Assembly: GCA_017555875.1 (NCBI GenBank)
Contig: JAFZFN010000006.1
Coordinates: 1-64,000, forward strand
Length of the DNA: 64,000 nt
Origin: Bacteroidaceae bacterium
GTDB lineage: Bacteria; Bacteroidota; Bacteroidia; Bacteroidales; Bacteroidaceae
Direction of reading: 5' to 3'
The translations under genes and the position numbers were made by a program. The notes beneath the pieces are model-generated. The model was given only the letters and a program-made list of their open reading frames with translations, searched no databases and was not told the DNA's origin. Below, in pieces: positions 32,954 to 43,643 of the stretch; the stretch's first letter is position 1; each line of letters starts with the position of its first letter.

Positions 32954-34689
32954 ATCAGGAACTATTGAACCAAGTGAGCGCGAAAGCCAACGAATGGCTC
33001 TCGCCTGCGTATGACGCTGCCACACAGGCAGAAGTGAAGGCTTTGCTCGAGAAGGAAGACAAGACCGAGCTCATCGACTCATTCTACCAGGACCTCGAGT
33101 TTGGTACAGGTGGCTTGCGCGGCATCATGGGCGTAGGCAGCAACCGCATGAACATCTACACCGTAGGTGCTGCCACTCAGGGCCTCGCCAACTATCTGAA
33201 CAAGAACTTTGCCGGCATGGAGCAGATCTCTGTCGTTGTAGGCCACGACTGCCGCAACAACAGCCGCCTCTTCGCTGAGACCGTAGCCGACATCTTCTCG
33301 GCCAACGGCATCAAGGTGTACCTCTTCGAGGATCTCCGCCCTACTCCCGAAATCTCATTCGCTATCCGTCACCTCGGCTGCCAGAGCGGTGTGAACATCA
33401 CGGCCAGCCACAACCCCCGCGAGTATAACGGCTACAAGGCTTACTGGGACGATGGCGCACAGGTGCTCGCCCCCCACGACAAGGGCATCATCGACGAGGT
33501 GAACAAGGTGAAGGCTACCGACATCAAGTTCCAAGGCAACAAGGAGCTCATCCAGATCATCGGTGAGGATGTAGATAAGGTATACCTCGACGCCGTACAC
33601 ACCGTCATGATCGACCCCGAGGTAGTGAAGCGTCATGCCGACCTCAAGATTGTGTACACCCCCATCCACGGATGTGGCCGCGTGCTCATCCCCTCAGCAT
33701 TGGCTGACTGGGGCTTCACCAACGTGAACTGCGTAGCTGAGCAGATGGTCAAGGATGGCAATTTCCCCACCGTGATCTCTCCCAACCCCGAGAACCCCGA
33801 GGCGCTCACCATGGCACTCGACCTCGCCAAGAAGATCGATGCCGACCTCGTGATGGCCTCTGACCCCGATGCTGACCGCGTAGGTATCGCCTGCAAGGAC
33901 GACAAGGGCGAGTGGGTGCTCATCAATGGTAACCAGACCTGCATGATGTATCTCTACTACATCATCACCCAATACACCAAGCTGGGCAAGATGACCGGCA
34001 ACGAGTTTGTAGTGAAGACCATCGTGACCACCGAGCTCATCAAGAAGATTGCTGAGAAGAACAACCTCGAAATGCTCGACTGCTACACCGGCTTCAAGTG
34101 GATTGCCCGCGAGATCCGTCTCCGTGAGGGCAAGCAGACCTACATCGGTGGTGGTGAGGAGAGCTACGGCTTCCTCGCTGAGGACTTCGTGCGCGACAAA
34201 GACGCCGTATCGGCTTGCTGCCTCATCGCAGAAGTGGCTGCATGGGCCAAGGACAATGGCAAGACCCTCTATGAGCTCCTCATGGACATCTACGTAGAGT
34301 ATGGCTTCTCTAAGGAGGTAGCCATCAGCGTGGTGAAGCCCGGTAAGAGCGGTGCCGACGAGATCAAGCAGATGATGGAGAACTTCCGCGCCAATCCTCC
34401 CAAGGAGATGGCTGGCATCCCCATCGTATGCAGCAAGGACTACAAGAGCCTCGAGGCTCGCGATGGCGAGGGCAACGTGACCAAACTCGACATGCCCGAG
34501 ACATCAAACGTGCTGCAGTACTTCACCGCCGAAGGCGACAAGGTATCGGTACGTCCCTCAGGCACCGAGCCCAAGATCAAGTTCTACATGGAGGCCAAGG
34601 GCACGATGAACAGCCGTGCCGAGTATGCCGAGGCTGACGCTAAGGCCAAGGCCAAGATCGAGGCCATGAGAAAATCGTTGGGCATATGA
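32950..34689 (+). CDS. Phosphoglucomutase/phosphomannomutase family enzyme
   Basis: 579 residues, typical of the longer Bacteroidetes phosphohexomutases. It interconverts hexose 1- and 6-phosphates through a phosphoserine. Visible motifs: FGTGGLRGIMG near 52-62, catalytic Ser in TASHNPREYNGYK, metal loop DPDADRVG, sugar loop GGGEESYGF and phosphate-binding RPSGTEPKIKFY. Cytoplasmic. It overlaps the DUF308 gene by 4 bases (ATGA). The upstream broken HEPN-MNT pair has been placed directly against its start. Confidence 0.95.
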   Translation: MNQELLNQVSAKANEWLSPAYDAATQAEVKALLEKEDKTELIDSFYQDLEFGTGGLRGIMGVGSNRMNIYTVGAATQGLANYLNKNFAGMEQISVVVGHDCRNNSRLFAETVADIFSANGIKVYLFEDLRPTPEISFAIRHLGCQSGVNITASHNPREYNGYKAYWDDGAQVLAPHDKGIIDEVNKVKATDIKFQGNKELIQIIGEDVDKVYLDAVHTVMIDPEVVKRHADLKIVYTPIHGCGRVLIPSALADWGFTNVNCVAEQMVKDGNFPTVISPNPENPEALTMALDLAKKIDADLVMASDPDADRVGIACKDDKGEWVLINGNQTCMMYLYYIITQYTKLGKMTGNEFVVKTIVTTELIKKIAEKNNLEMLDCYTGFKWIAREIRLREGKQTYIGGGEESYGFLAEDFVRDKDAVSACCLIAEVAAWAKDNGKTLYELLMDIYVEYGFSKEVAISVVKPGKSGADEIKQMMENFRANPPKEMAGIPIVCSKDYKSLEARDGEGNVTKLDMPETSNVLQYFTAEGDKVSVRPSGTEPKIKFYMEAKGTMNSRAEYAEADAKAKAKIEAMRKSLGI

Positions 34690-35237
34690 TAAATGCACAG
34701 ATAATACGCACCATCAGCACCTTGCTGGTGGGCGTCTTATTCCTCGTAATGGGAGACTCAGCACTGAGTCTCCTCATTATCTTTGTAGGCATCCTGTTCA
34801 TGATACCAGGCATGGTGTCGCTCATCACCTACTACCGCCACAGAGCTACGCGCCCCATGTTCCCGTTTGCGGCACTGGGCAGCCTCCTGCTCGGGTTGTG
34901 GTTGGCCGTGTCGCCTGACTTCTTCGTCAGCATCTTCATGTATGTGCTGGGCGGAGTGCTCACTGCGCTGGGCATCTACCAGCTGGCAGGGCTGCTCACC
35001 ACGTCGCGACTGCTGCCCGTGGCATGGCCTCTGTACCTGATGCCCACACTCGTGTTGCTGCTGGGCCTATTCGTCATCTTCAATCCCTTCGAGGCCGCAG
35101 CGTTACCCTTTATTATAATAGGTATAGGCTGCATCATCAGCGCATTCAATGACTTGGTGGCCATCTACAGAGGGGCCAAGAGCAAGCCAAGGCCGACCGC
35201 CGATGAAGATATCGAAGATGCGGTAATTGTTAAATAA
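34686..35237 (+). CDS. DUF308 (HdeD-like) membrane protein
   Basis: 183 residues with six hydrophobic segments, in two similar halves (LLIIFVGILFMIPGMVSLI and IIIGIGCIISAFNDLVAIY), as in the HdeD/DUF308 inner-membrane family. Its role is unknown; in E. coli HdeD is acid-induced. Translationally coupled to the mutase gene. A hairpin terminator follows. Confidence 0.85.
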   Translation: MINAQIIRTISTLLVGVLFLVMGDSALSLLIIFVGILFMIPGMVSLITYYRHRATRPMFPFAALGSLLLGLWLAVSPDFFVSIFMYVLGGVLTALGIYQLAGLLTTSRLLPVAWPLYLMPTLVLLLGLFVIFNPFEAAALPFIIIGIGCIISAFNDLVAIYRGAKSKPRPTADEDIEDAVIVK

Positions 35238-35252
35238 TTAGACATAAACGTC

Positions 35253-35290
35253 AAAAAAGGTGGTTAAGTTTTTTTAACTACCTTTTTTTA
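35253..35290 (+). terminator. Hairpin terminator
   Basis: AAAAAAGGTGGTTAA and an almost complementary TTAACTACCTTTTTTT arm, after the DUF308 gene. Confidence 0.7.
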
Positions 35291-35293
35291 TTA

Positions 35294-35301
35294 TACCTTT
35301 G
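35294..35301 (+). promoter_or_regulatory. -7 box of the giant lipoprotein gene
   Basis: TACCTTTG, the Bacteroidetes -7 consensus, 66 bases before the ATG at 35368. Confidence 0.5.
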
Positions 35302-35367
35302 CAATTTGATAAGGTATACAATATCGTATTGGAAAAGAGATAACTATTTTTTTTAACGTTTTATATT

Positions 35368-38300
35368 ATGTGTAAGAAAGCATTAGGAATGTTCCTTGCT
35401 GGAACATTATTTTTGTTTAGCTCATGCGTAGACGACACCTACGACTTGGCAAACAAAGAGATTGCGATGGACATGCAGATGAAGGGCAACAAGCTAGCCT
35501 TGCCCCTGGGTTCGCTGCGTCCATTCATGTTGGACTCTCTGCTCGACCTTGAGTCCATCGGCATGATTAAGGCCGATAGTGAGACACGCTGCTATAGCTT
35601 CTCTATGGACAGCAACCTCGTCACCAAGGTAGAACAGAAGGATTTGGGCGTACTGGAAGAGGTGTCAAGCCTGTCGGCAGACATCGACCCCATCGCCATC
35701 TCACTGGGCGACATCAAGATTGACCCCATGAAGGAGACGCGCACCGAGGCGCTCGACTTCGCCGACGTCAAGATTGACGATGTCTCTTTGGATGAGACCA
35801 AGGAGGAGGTGACACTGGCAATCGGTGAGATTGAGCTCAAGCCCATCCCCGTGAGCGAGCAGAGCCACGCGAGCGAGTTTGAGATCCCCACGGTGAATGT
35901 CGACAACGTACCCGTTGACCGCATCGAGCAGTCGGTGTCGTTTGCTATCGATGAGATCACCGTCACCAGCGCTTCATCACCCGCCATCGAGAACACCCTC
36001 ACCGTGGAGATGCCCTCGATACCGATGGACAACTACACCCGCCCTGCGCTCACCACAGCTACGCAGAGCACTCTGAACATCGAAGAACTCAACGGCATCC
36101 TCGGCAGCCAAGCCGACAACGTAGAGATCAACCCCATCTTCTACGGACCGTCGTACGACTTCAACGTGACCCAGGAGATGGAGAACACCAAGGTGGGCAT
36201 CAAGTTCTCATACACCCTGCCCGAGCAGATCGAGACACTCAACCGAGTGGTGCTGGCCAACTCAGACAACAGCAAGCAGGGTGCGCTCATCGACTTCGTC
36301 CTCACCAACCCCACCCTGCTTGATGGTATCAACAACAGATCGGTGAGCTTCGACATCCAGTTCCCCTCAAACTATGTGCTGGCTATCTATGACAACAACT
36401 ACACCCTGTCAAGCGACAACGTGCTCTCAGTGAGCAACATGAGCGCGAGCGGTGACGAGACCCACATCCGCTTCTACCTCAAGGAGATCGTGAACCTCGA
36501 CGCTGACAAGTTCTACACCTCAAATGCTGGAGGCCGCGTGCTCAGCATCAACGAGGAGGTAGAGTTCAACGTAACCTACAAGGCTGAGGGTAGCCTCATC
36601 ATCCCCACCAGCATCAAGACCATCGGTCAGCTGAAGCAGGGCATCACCTACTCTATGGCGCTCAACTCTGAGTTTGACATCGATGAGGTATATGGCGACA
36701 TCAACGCCGTAGAGAGCACCTTGGATACCAAGGAGCTGGACTTCTCGTTCTCTATCGATGAGCTCGACTACATCAAGCAGATCGATAAGGTGGTGCTCAA
36801 CCCCGCAACAAGTATCCTCAGCTTCTCTACCACCATCAGCAAGAAGCTGGGTAACGACAACTACAACTTTGACCTCGACTACCCCAACAGCAAGATTATC
36901 CTCTCACTTCCCGAGGAGTATGTCTTCGACTACGACAACAACAAGTTCGAGCTCCCCGAAGGCGTGAAGCGTGTGGCTGGTACCAACGACTTCGAAGTAT
37001 CGACCATCAAGGCTTTCTATGGTGGTAGTTGGACTCTCCCCGTGGAGGAGGTCAACATCAACGGCCAGGTAATCGATGGCAAGCTCTCGTCAAATGCTAA
37101 GGCTTACATCAAGGCCGTGTCAGGCAACACCGAGGGTAAGCTCACCGTGAAGGCTATGGACAACCTCGCCCTCATCGATGCCACCGAGCTGCTTTGCGAG
37201 ACACGCAGCATCAACTTCGAGGCTGCTCCCGCTACGCTCACCGTAGACGATGTGACAGGTGCTACCAACGCTATCGATATCGCCCTCGATGAGGAGACCT
37301 TCTCTATGGACTTCGAGATCAATGACCTCGAGTACGTACAGTCAGTAGATTTCGTGCAGTTCAAGGAGGGTCAGAAGATTACCCTTTCGTCAAGTTCGCT
37401 CAACAGCTTCGGCGACATCAAGCTGGAGAAGGACAGCTACATCGCCTTGCGCTTCCCCGAGGAGTTCGTGTTTGACTACGACAACTGCTCGCTCGAGTAC
37501 GACGCCACCCAAAAGGCCTTCATGATCGACAACCTCGATGCGCTGAAGAGTGCCTCATGGGACTTCGTCATCGAGAAGATCAACATCGATGCAGAGGTCG
37601 ATGACAACGAGACCCTCAAGAAGGAGTTCACCATCAGCATCAGCCCCGTCAACGCCAAGGGTGAGAAGAACACGCTCTACATCGCTGGCATCGACAACTT
37701 CTCTCTGGACAAGATGCGCGAGGATGGCCTCTTCGACGACTTCAACATCACCTTCGCTCTTGAGGAGACCAAGATTTCTGTCCACGAGGTAGAAGGTAAG
37801 ACCAAGAACATCGCTGTAGAGTTTGCAGGCGAGACCGTATCATACGACATCGACATCAACGACCTCAAGTATATCAGCCACATCGGCAACATCGACCTCA
37901 AGGCAGGCAGCAACTTCCTCAAGTTCAGCTCTAGCCTCGCCAAGGACCTGGGCAACTTCAACCTCGCTCAGGGTAGCTACATTGAGCTGGCGTTCCCCAA
38001 GGAATTTGTTCTCGACCCCACCAACTGCACCGTGCCCCAAGACATCGAGGTGAGCGCCCACGCCATCAAGGTGAAGAGCCTCAAGGCGCTGAGCACTGCC
38101 AACGAGTGGAAGCTCGCCGTGAAGAATATCAACATCGATGAGGACATCAACGGCAGCATCAAGAAGAGCTACAGCATCAACGTAGTAGCTTACGACGCCG
38201 AAGGCAATAAAGACCAGCTCACCATCGCTGCCATCGACCCCTTCCGCCTCACCGATGTGAAGAAGGCTGGCGGCACGAACAAGATGGTATTCACCATCCT

Positions 38301-40857
38301 CCCCACCGAGATTGAGATTGCCGACATCGAGGCATCTGTAGGTGAGATGGACTTCGAGTTCGCGTCTCAGACCTTTGAGTTCCCCGTATCTATCCCCGAC
38401 CTCGACAAGGTGAACGAGGTGAAGTACATCAGCTTCAAGGAGGACGGCAACAAGATCAACCTCAAGATCAAGCTCACTGGCACCAGCATCGCTCCCTTCG
38501 AGTTGGCAGAGAAGAGCGTGGTGAAGATCTCATTCCCCAAGGAGTTTGTCTTCGACACCGACGCTTGTGACTTTGGCAAGCTCGAGTATGTTGCCGAGGA
38601 CAAGGCCCTCTATATCCGCAACATCAGCGACATTGAGAATGCCGAGCTCGTGCTTGCACTCGACCGTCTGCAGATGGACAAGAAGATTACCGCTGATGGC
38701 AAGCTCGAGTGGGACGGTGAGATCAAGGTTGCTGCGCTCAACACTGAGACTGGCACCGAGGGTATGATCTATGTAGCAGGACTCAACGATGTGAAGTACT
38801 CTCAGATTGAGAATGCCCTGAGCGACAAGACCGTCACCTTCGAAATCTCCGAAGTTCAGTTTGGCATCGAGGAGGCAGTCATCGTGTCCAACACCATCGA
38901 GGCCGAGATCAAGCAAGACGTAGAGTTCAACATCAACCAGCAGTTTGCCGCAGCCATCGACCGCATCGACCGTATCGGCTTCACTGACCGTGTACCTATG
39001 ACCTTGAGACTCAAGGCCAACGGCCTGAGCGACCTCGACGCTCCCGTGAACGTCAAGGTAAACATCGCGCTTCCCTCAGTATTTGACATCAGCAAAGAAG
39101 AAGGGGATGGACGCATCACCATCTCTGACAAGGGTCTCGACATCGACATCGTCGACCACAACTTCTCTGAGAACAACACCATCGAGCTCAAGCTCTGGGT
39201 CAACAGCCTCAACTTCACCACGCTCGAAGGCGGCTTCCTCGCCCTGCAGCCCGTCGAGGGCAAGGCCGACGAGCGCGTGCTCAACTATGAGAGCCAGGTA
39301 GCCATCAACGGCTCAGCAGCTATCGGCAACGCCAAGCTCAGCTCTAAACTCCTCAACGAAGACATCTCTATGGAGATTGCCTTCGAGCTGGGCGAGATCA
39401 AGCTCAAGGACTTCACCGGTATCTATGGTGGCAAGATCGACCCCGTCAGCCAGCGCTTCGAGCTGGGCATCGAGGATGGCTTCAGCGAGCTGGAGAAGAA
39501 TGGCCTCAAGCTGGCCAACACCAAGCCCGAGTTCATGATCACCATCAACAACTCTATCGGTGTGCCTGTCGACGTCGCCCTCAGCATCGTGGGTAAGGAC
39601 GCTCAGGACAAGGTGATCCCCAGCGCGGTGATCACTCCCGATGAGACCTTGCGCATCAAGCCTGCCAAGTTCAATGACCAAAACGAGCTCGTGCCCGAGA
39701 CCACACGCTGGCTCTTCACCTCTAACGAGGATGCCGACGTGCCCGGCTACGAAAAGGTAGTGATCAAGAACCTCGACTCACTGCTCAACGTGCTCCCCTA
39801 CGCTATCGACTTCGAGCTCACCCCGACCATCGTCACCAAGGAGAATGGCAAGGATGTGCTCCACTACGTAGACCTCTCTAAGCCCCTCGAGCTGAGCGGT
39901 AGCTACTCTATCTCCGTGCCCTTCGACCTGCAGTTTGCCCAGAGCATCCCGCTTAATCTTGGCGAAGAGATCGACGCTATCCTCCGCGACGAGAACAACA
40001 ACATCACCTTGGCCAACCCGCAGCTGGCGCTCACCATCTACAACCCCATCGCTCAGGAGCTCTCGTTTGACCTCTCTCTCGTGGGTAAGAATGCCGAGGG
40101 TGAGCCCATCAGCACCGCCACCATCGACTTCGAGAACGACTTCGTGCTGGCAGCCGGTCAGCGCAACGACGATGGCAGCATCACTCCTCAGCCCACCCGC
40201 TGGCTCTTTGCTGTGAACGACAGCATCAAGCGCGACGGCTTCGAGACCAAGGCAGCTCCCGCACTGGGTACCTTGCTCAATGAGATTCCCAACAACATTG
40301 ACATTGCCCTCAACGCACACTTCAACACCGACCTCACCAAGCAGATCGACTACAACAACGACCTCGAACTCCTGTGTGAGTATGGCGTGATGGTACCCCT
40401 TCAGTTTGACGACCTCCGCTTCACCTATGCCGACACGATTGCCGACCTCAAGCTCAACCTTGACGAGACACTCGACGAGCTGGGTCTGAGCCTGTCCAAC
40501 GTCGAGCTGGGCTTGTCGATGAACCTCAAGAACACGCTCCCCGTGGGCCTCACCCTCGACCTCATCCCACTCGACGCTCAGGGCAACGTGATCCGTGGCA
40601 TCGAGATTGGCACCATCGAGCTTCCCGCAGGCGATGGCTCATCGATTGCCGATGCCGCCTCTAAGCCTGGCACACCTGTCGAGCTCAGCATCCGCTGCGC
40701 ATCCACATCGGTGCTCTCTACACTGGACAAGGTATCGTTCAGCATCGACGTAGCCTCAGGCAATGGTGACAACGCACTGAGCGGCCTACAAGGCTTGCAG
40801 GTGTGCGACATCGTGTTGCAGGTAATGTGCGACGTTGAGATTGATTTGGGTAAGTAA
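35368..40857 (+). CDS. Giant repetitive lipoprotein (1829 residues)
   Basis: An N-terminal signal with lipobox (GTLFLFSSC) predicts lipidation at Cys20. From about residue 450 to 1170 there are four tandem, diverged units of about 180 residues, each with a DLxYI/V..I start, a FPEEFVFDYDN-type centre and a later EKINIDAEV-like strand. The C-terminal third has two related blocks with TTRWLFTSNED and PTRWLFAVND. All-beta, Ig-like build is likely. Probably exported and anchored to the outer membrane. The next gene (28 bases on) is a DUF5723 outer-membrane protein, suggesting a joint cell-surface role. No known family beyond general Bacteroidales lipoproteins. Confidence 0.8.
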   Translation: MCKKALGMFLAGTLFLFSSCVDDTYDLANKEIAMDMQMKGNKLALPLGSLRPFMLDSLLDLESIGMIKADSETRCYSFSMDSNLVTKVEQKDLGVLEEVSSLSADIDPIAISLGDIKIDPMKETRTEALDFADVKIDDVSLDETKEEVTLAIGEIELKPIPVSEQSHASEFEIPTVNVDNVPVDRIEQSVSFAIDEITVTSASSPAIENTLTVEMPSIPMDNYTRPALTTATQSTLNIEELNGILGSQADNVEINPIFYGPSYDFNVTQEMENTKVGIKFSYTLPEQIETLNRVVLANSDNSKQGALIDFVLTNPTLLDGINNRSVSFDIQFPSNYVLAIYDNNYTLSSDNVLSVSNMSASGDETHIRFYLKEIVNLDADKFYTSNAGGRVLSINEEVEFNVTYKAEGSLIIPTSIKTIGQLKQGITYSMALNSEFDIDEVYGDINAVESTLDTKELDFSFSIDELDYIKQIDKVVLNPATSILSFSTTISKKLGNDNYNFDLDYPNSKIILSLPEEYVFDYDNNKFELPEGVKRVAGTNDFEVSTIKAFYGGSWTLPVEEVNINGQVIDGKLSSNAKAYIKAVSGNTEGKLTVKAMDNLALIDATELLCETRSINFEAAPATLTVDDVTGATNAIDIALDEETFSMDFEINDLEYVQSVDFVQFKEGQKITLSSSSLNSFGDIKLEKDSYIALRFPEEFVFDYDNCSLEYDATQKAFMIDNLDALKSASWDFVIEKINIDAEVDDNETLKKEFTISISPVNAKGEKNTLYIAGIDNFSLDKMREDGLFDDFNITFALEETKISVHEVEGKTKNIAVEFAGETVSYDIDINDLKYISHIGNIDLKAGSNFLKFSSSLAKDLGNFNLAQGSYIELAFPKEFVLDPTNCTVPQDIEVSAHAIKVKSLKALSTANEWKLAVKNINIDEDINGSIKKSYSINVVAYDAEGNKDQLTIAAIDPFRLTDVKKAGGTNKMVFTILPTEIEIADIEASVGEMDFEFASQTFEFPVSIPDLDKVNEVKYISFKEDGNKINLKIKLTGTSIAPFELAEKSVVKISFPKEFVFDTDACDFGKLEYVAEDKALYIRNISDIENAELVLALDRLQMDKKITADGKLEWDGEIKVAALNTETGTEGMIYVAGLNDVKYSQIENALSDKTVTFEISEVQFGIEEAVIVSNTIEAEIKQDVEFNINQQFAAAIDRIDRIGFTDRVPMTLRLKANGLSDLDAPVNVKVNIALPSVFDISKEEGDGRITISDKGLDIDIVDHNFSENNTIELKLWVNSLNFTTLEGGFLALQPVEGKADERVLNYESQVAINGSAAIGNAKLSSKLLNEDISMEIAFELGEIKLKDFTGIYGGKIDPVSQRFELGIEDGFSELEKNGLKLANTKPEFMITINNSIGVPVDVALSIVGKDAQDKVIPSAVITPDETLRIKPAKFNDQNELVPETTRWLFTSNEDADVPGYEKVVIKNLDSLLNVLPYAIDFELTPTIVTKENGKDVLHYVDLSKPLELSGSYSISVPFDLQFAQSIPLNLGEEIDAILRDENNNITLANPQLALTIYNPIAQELSFDLSLVGKNAEGEPISTATIDFENDFVLAAGQRNDDGSITPQPTRWLFAVNDSIKRDGFETKAAPALGTLLNEIPNNIDIALNAHFNTDLTKQIDYNNDLELLCEYGVMVPLQFDDLRFTYADTIADLKLNLDETLDELGLSLSNVELGLSMNLKNTLPVGLTLDLIPLDAQGNVIRGIEIGTIELPAGDGSSIADAASKPGTPVELSIRCASTSVLSTLDKVSFSIDVASGNGDNALSGLQGLQVCDIVLQVMCDVEIDLGK

Positions 40858-40885
40858 ATTTATCGACCTATAAACATTAAGTCAT

Positions 40886-42256
40886 ATGAAAAAGATAAAA
40901 TATATCGCCATGCTGCTGTGCGCCATGTTCACCCTCGAGGGTGCAGCACAGACCGCCAAGTCGGCCTACTTCCTTGACGGTGCCTACCACAACTATCACA
41001 TGAACCCCGCCATGAAGCCCGAGCGCGGCTTCTTCGCGGTGGGCATTGGTAACCTCGGCTTTGGCACCCAGGGCAACGTGGGCTTGTCAAACTTCCTCTA
41101 CCCCGTGGGCGACAACAAGCTCACCACCTTCATGAGCGGTAGCGTAGCTGCCGACGACTTCTTGTCAGCTATGCCCGACGCGGCCAATCTGGGCTTCAAC
41201 CTCGACGAGAACATCCTCGCCATGGGCTTCCGCATGTTTGGTGGCTACACCACCCTTGGCGTATCGCTCCACTCGGCCACCTCGTTGTCGTTGCCCAAGG
41301 GCTTCTTCGAGTTTGCCAAGAATGGCCTCCAGCAGAGCAGCCACAGCTTCTCGGGTATCAACATGCACACGATGAACTATGCCTCTGCCACTCTGGGCTA
41401 CTCACACGAGATCTTCAAGGGCTTCCGCCTTGGTGTCAATGCCAAGTACCTCATCGGTCTGGCCTATGCCGACATCACCGTCGACAAGCTCAACCTCGAG
41501 TTGGGTGAGAACCACTGGATGGCCGAAAGCCATGCCCAAGCCCACATCGGTGCTGGCATCGAGGTGAGCCCCACCGTCGATGAGGAGGGTCTCATCACAG
41601 GCTTCGAGATGGGCCCCATCGCCCCCTCGGCTAGTGGCCTTGCCTTCGACCTCGGTATCGTCTACGACATGGACCACATCGTGCCTGGCCTCACCCTCTC
41701 GGCTTCTGTTGTCGACATGGGTCAGATTACCTGGAAGCACATGATGAAGGGTCAGAGCGCCGACGCCAAGGTCGAGTTCAACGGATTCGAAGAGATCGAC
41801 CCCAACGACGTAGAGAGCTCGCTCAATGCCGAGCTCGAGCGCCTCACCAACGATGCATCGAAGATGGTCGAGTACACCTACGAGGGCACTGAGGCCATGA
41901 GCACCAAGCTCAACACCACGATGTACCTCGGTGCCGAGTGGAAGTTCTGCAAGCCCCTGGGCATCGGTGTACTCTATGGCCAGCGCTTCACCCAGTCCAC
42001 CTTCAACAAGTGGCACGAGGTGCGCGGCTACCTCAACTTCACCCCCTGCCGCTGGCTCGAGGCCTCGGCCAACTACGGCACCACGAGCTACGGCACCAGC
42101 CTGGGATGGATGTTCAACTTCCACCCCGCAGGCATCACCTTCTTCGTGGGTAGCGACTACATGATCACCAAGGTGACCCCGCAGTTCATCCCCGTCGATG
42201 ACCTCAACGCTCACATCACCCTGGGTGTGAACCTCGCACTGGGCAAGCGCAAGTAA
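40886..42256 (+). CDS. DUF5723 outer-membrane protein
   Basis: 456 residues with a signal peptide ([22 protein letters not shown]) and the DUF5723 start [25 protein letters not shown]. Alternating strands, [19 protein letters not shown] and the C-terminal [14 protein letters not shown] indicate a beta barrel in the outer membrane. The family is Bacteroidetes-specific and uncharacterised. Likely co-transcribed with the giant lipoprotein. Confidence 0.85.
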   Translation: MKKIKYIAMLLCAMFTLEGAAQTAKSAYFLDGAYHNYHMNPAMKPERGFFAVGIGNLGFGTQGNVGLSNFLYPVGDNKLTTFMSGSVAADDFLSAMPDAANLGFNLDENILAMGFRMFGGYTTLGVSLHSATSLSLPKGFFEFAKNGLQQSSHSFSGINMHTMNYASATLGYSHEIFKGFRLGVNAKYLIGLAYADITVDKLNLELGENHWMAESHAQAHIGAGIEVSPTVDEEGLITGFEMGPIAPSASGLAFDLGIVYDMDHIVPGLTLSASVVDMGQITWKHMMKGQSADAKVEFNGFEEIDPNDVESSLNAELERLTNDASKMVEYTYEGTEAMSTKLNTTMYLGAEWKFCKPLGIGVLYGQRFTQSTFNKWHEVRGYLNFTPCRWLEASANYGTTSYGTSLGWMFNFHPAGITFFVGSDYMITKVTPQFIPVDDLNAHITLGVNLALGKRK

Positions 42257-42308
42257 TCGGCACATCCGACGCACCAAAACGTCATAGTAGCCACGCGCTA
42301 CACATAAA

Positions 42309-42347
42309 GTGGAGCCTCCTTCGCAAGAAAGAGGCTCCATTTTTTTG
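42309..42347 (+). terminator. Hairpin terminator
   Basis: TGGAGCCTC and GAGGCTCCA arms followed by TTTTTTT, after the DUF5723 gene. Confidence 0.8.
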
Positions 42348-42402
42348 CTCGTCCCGACGAATTTGTGTACATTTGCCGAAATATCTATGGAATAGCATCG
42401 TT

Positions 42403-43566
42403 ATGACCCAGCCACATGTCCTACAACTGGCCCATGCCCCCCTGCCGACTGTCCGTATCGGATTCATCGGCCTGGGCAACCGCGGCATGGCAACGCTACA
42501 CCGCTACCTCGTCATCGAAGGCATCGATATCGTAGCCCTGTGCGACATCAACCCCCAGCACCTCTCCGCAGCCCGAGAGCTCATCGAGCGCGACGGCCGC
42601 TATCATCCCCATACCTACGACACCCCCGACGGCTGGCAATCCCTCTGTGAACGCCCCGATCTCGACCTCGTGTACGTCTGCACCGACTGGCTCACCCACA
42701 CCCCCATGGCCTGCTATGCCATGGAGCACGGCAAGCACGTGGCCATCGAGGTGCCCGCCGCCACCACTACCAGCGAGTGTTGGCAGCTTGTCGACACGGC
42801 TGAGAAGACCCGCCGCCACTGCTTCATGCTCGAGAACTGCTGCTACGACACCTTCCACCAAGCCATGATCACCATGGAGCGCGAGGGGCTCTTCGGCACG
42901 CTCACTCACCTCGAGGGAGCCTACATCCACGACCTGCGCGACAAGTACGACGACGATGCCCTCAAGGGATGGATGACCCGCCTCTGCGGACAGCATCGCG
43001 GCAACCCCTACCCCACTCACGGCCTAGGTCCCGTGTGTCAGCTGCTCCACATCCACCGTGGCGACAGGCTCGACTACCTCGTGTCGCTCACCCCGTCGAC
43101 CGATGCCGGGCAGGACGTCTGTGTCAACAACACCCTCATCCGCACCGTCAAGGGTCGCAGCATACTGCTCCAGTACGACGTCACCACTCCCCGCCCCTAT
43201 AGCCGCATGCAGACCATCTGTGGCACGCGTGGCTTCGCGCAGAAGTACCCCACCCGCTGCATCATGCTCGACGGAGGCGACCCCCTCACCGACGATGCCA
43301 CCGACGCCCTCGTGACCCGCTACACTCAGCCCGAGATAGCCGCCATCCAGCAGAGGGGCTATGCCCTCGGCGTACCCAACATCATGAACTACACCATGGA
43401 CTACCGCCTCATCCACTGCCTGCGCCATGGCTTGCCACTCGACATGGATGTGTACGATGCCGCCGAGTGGTCATGCATCGCCGAGCTCAGCGAACAGTCG
43501 GCACAGGGAGGAGGCATCCCCATCAAGATACCCGACTTTACTCGCGGTCGATGGAAAGAGAGTTGA
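42403..43566 (+). CDS. Gfo/Idh/MocA-fold protein, GH109-like
   Basis: About 387 residues. The Rossmann start is [16 protein letters not shown] with VALCDINP, and [12 protein letters not shown] is the usual Gfo/Idh/MocA helper motif. The stretch [20 protein letters not shown] is close to the signature of GH109 N-acetylgalactosaminidases, which use NAD+ without net redox. GH109 enzymes normally carry a Tat or Sec signal; none is seen here, so it may act in the cytoplasm. The ATG is chosen because the frame upstream overlaps the TACATTTG promoter box. It ends at a bidirectional terminator. Confidence 0.75.
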   Translation: MTQPHVLQLAHAPLPTVRIGFIGLGNRGMATLHRYLVIEGIDIVALCDINPQHLSAARELIERDGRYHPHTYDTPDGWQSLCERPDLDLVYVCTDWLTHTPMACYAMEHGKHVAIEVPAATTTSECWQLVDTAEKTRRHCFMLENCCYDTFHQAMITMEREGLFGTLTHLEGAYIHDLRDKYDDDALKGWMTRLCGQHRGNPYPTHGLGPVCQLLHIHRGDRLDYLVSLTPSTDAGQDVCVNNTLIRTVKGRSILLQYDVTTPRPYSRMQTICGTRGFAQKYPTRCIMLDGGDPLTDDATDALVTRYTQPEIAAIQQRGYALGVPNIMNYTMDYRLIHCLRHGLPLDMDVYDAAEWSCIAELSEQSAQGGGIPIKIPDFTRGRWKES

Positions 43567-43591
43567 AAATTCGTGCAAATGCCGACGCATA

Positions 43592-43621
43592 AAATCCCCC
43601 CAAAGTACTTTGGGGGGATTT
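43592..43621. terminator. Bidirectional hairpin terminator
   Basis: A perfect inverted repeat (AAATCCCCCCAAAG and its complement around a TA centre) between convergent genes. Confidence 0.85.
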
Positions 43622-43643
43622 ACTAAATGACTACTATTCTCTG

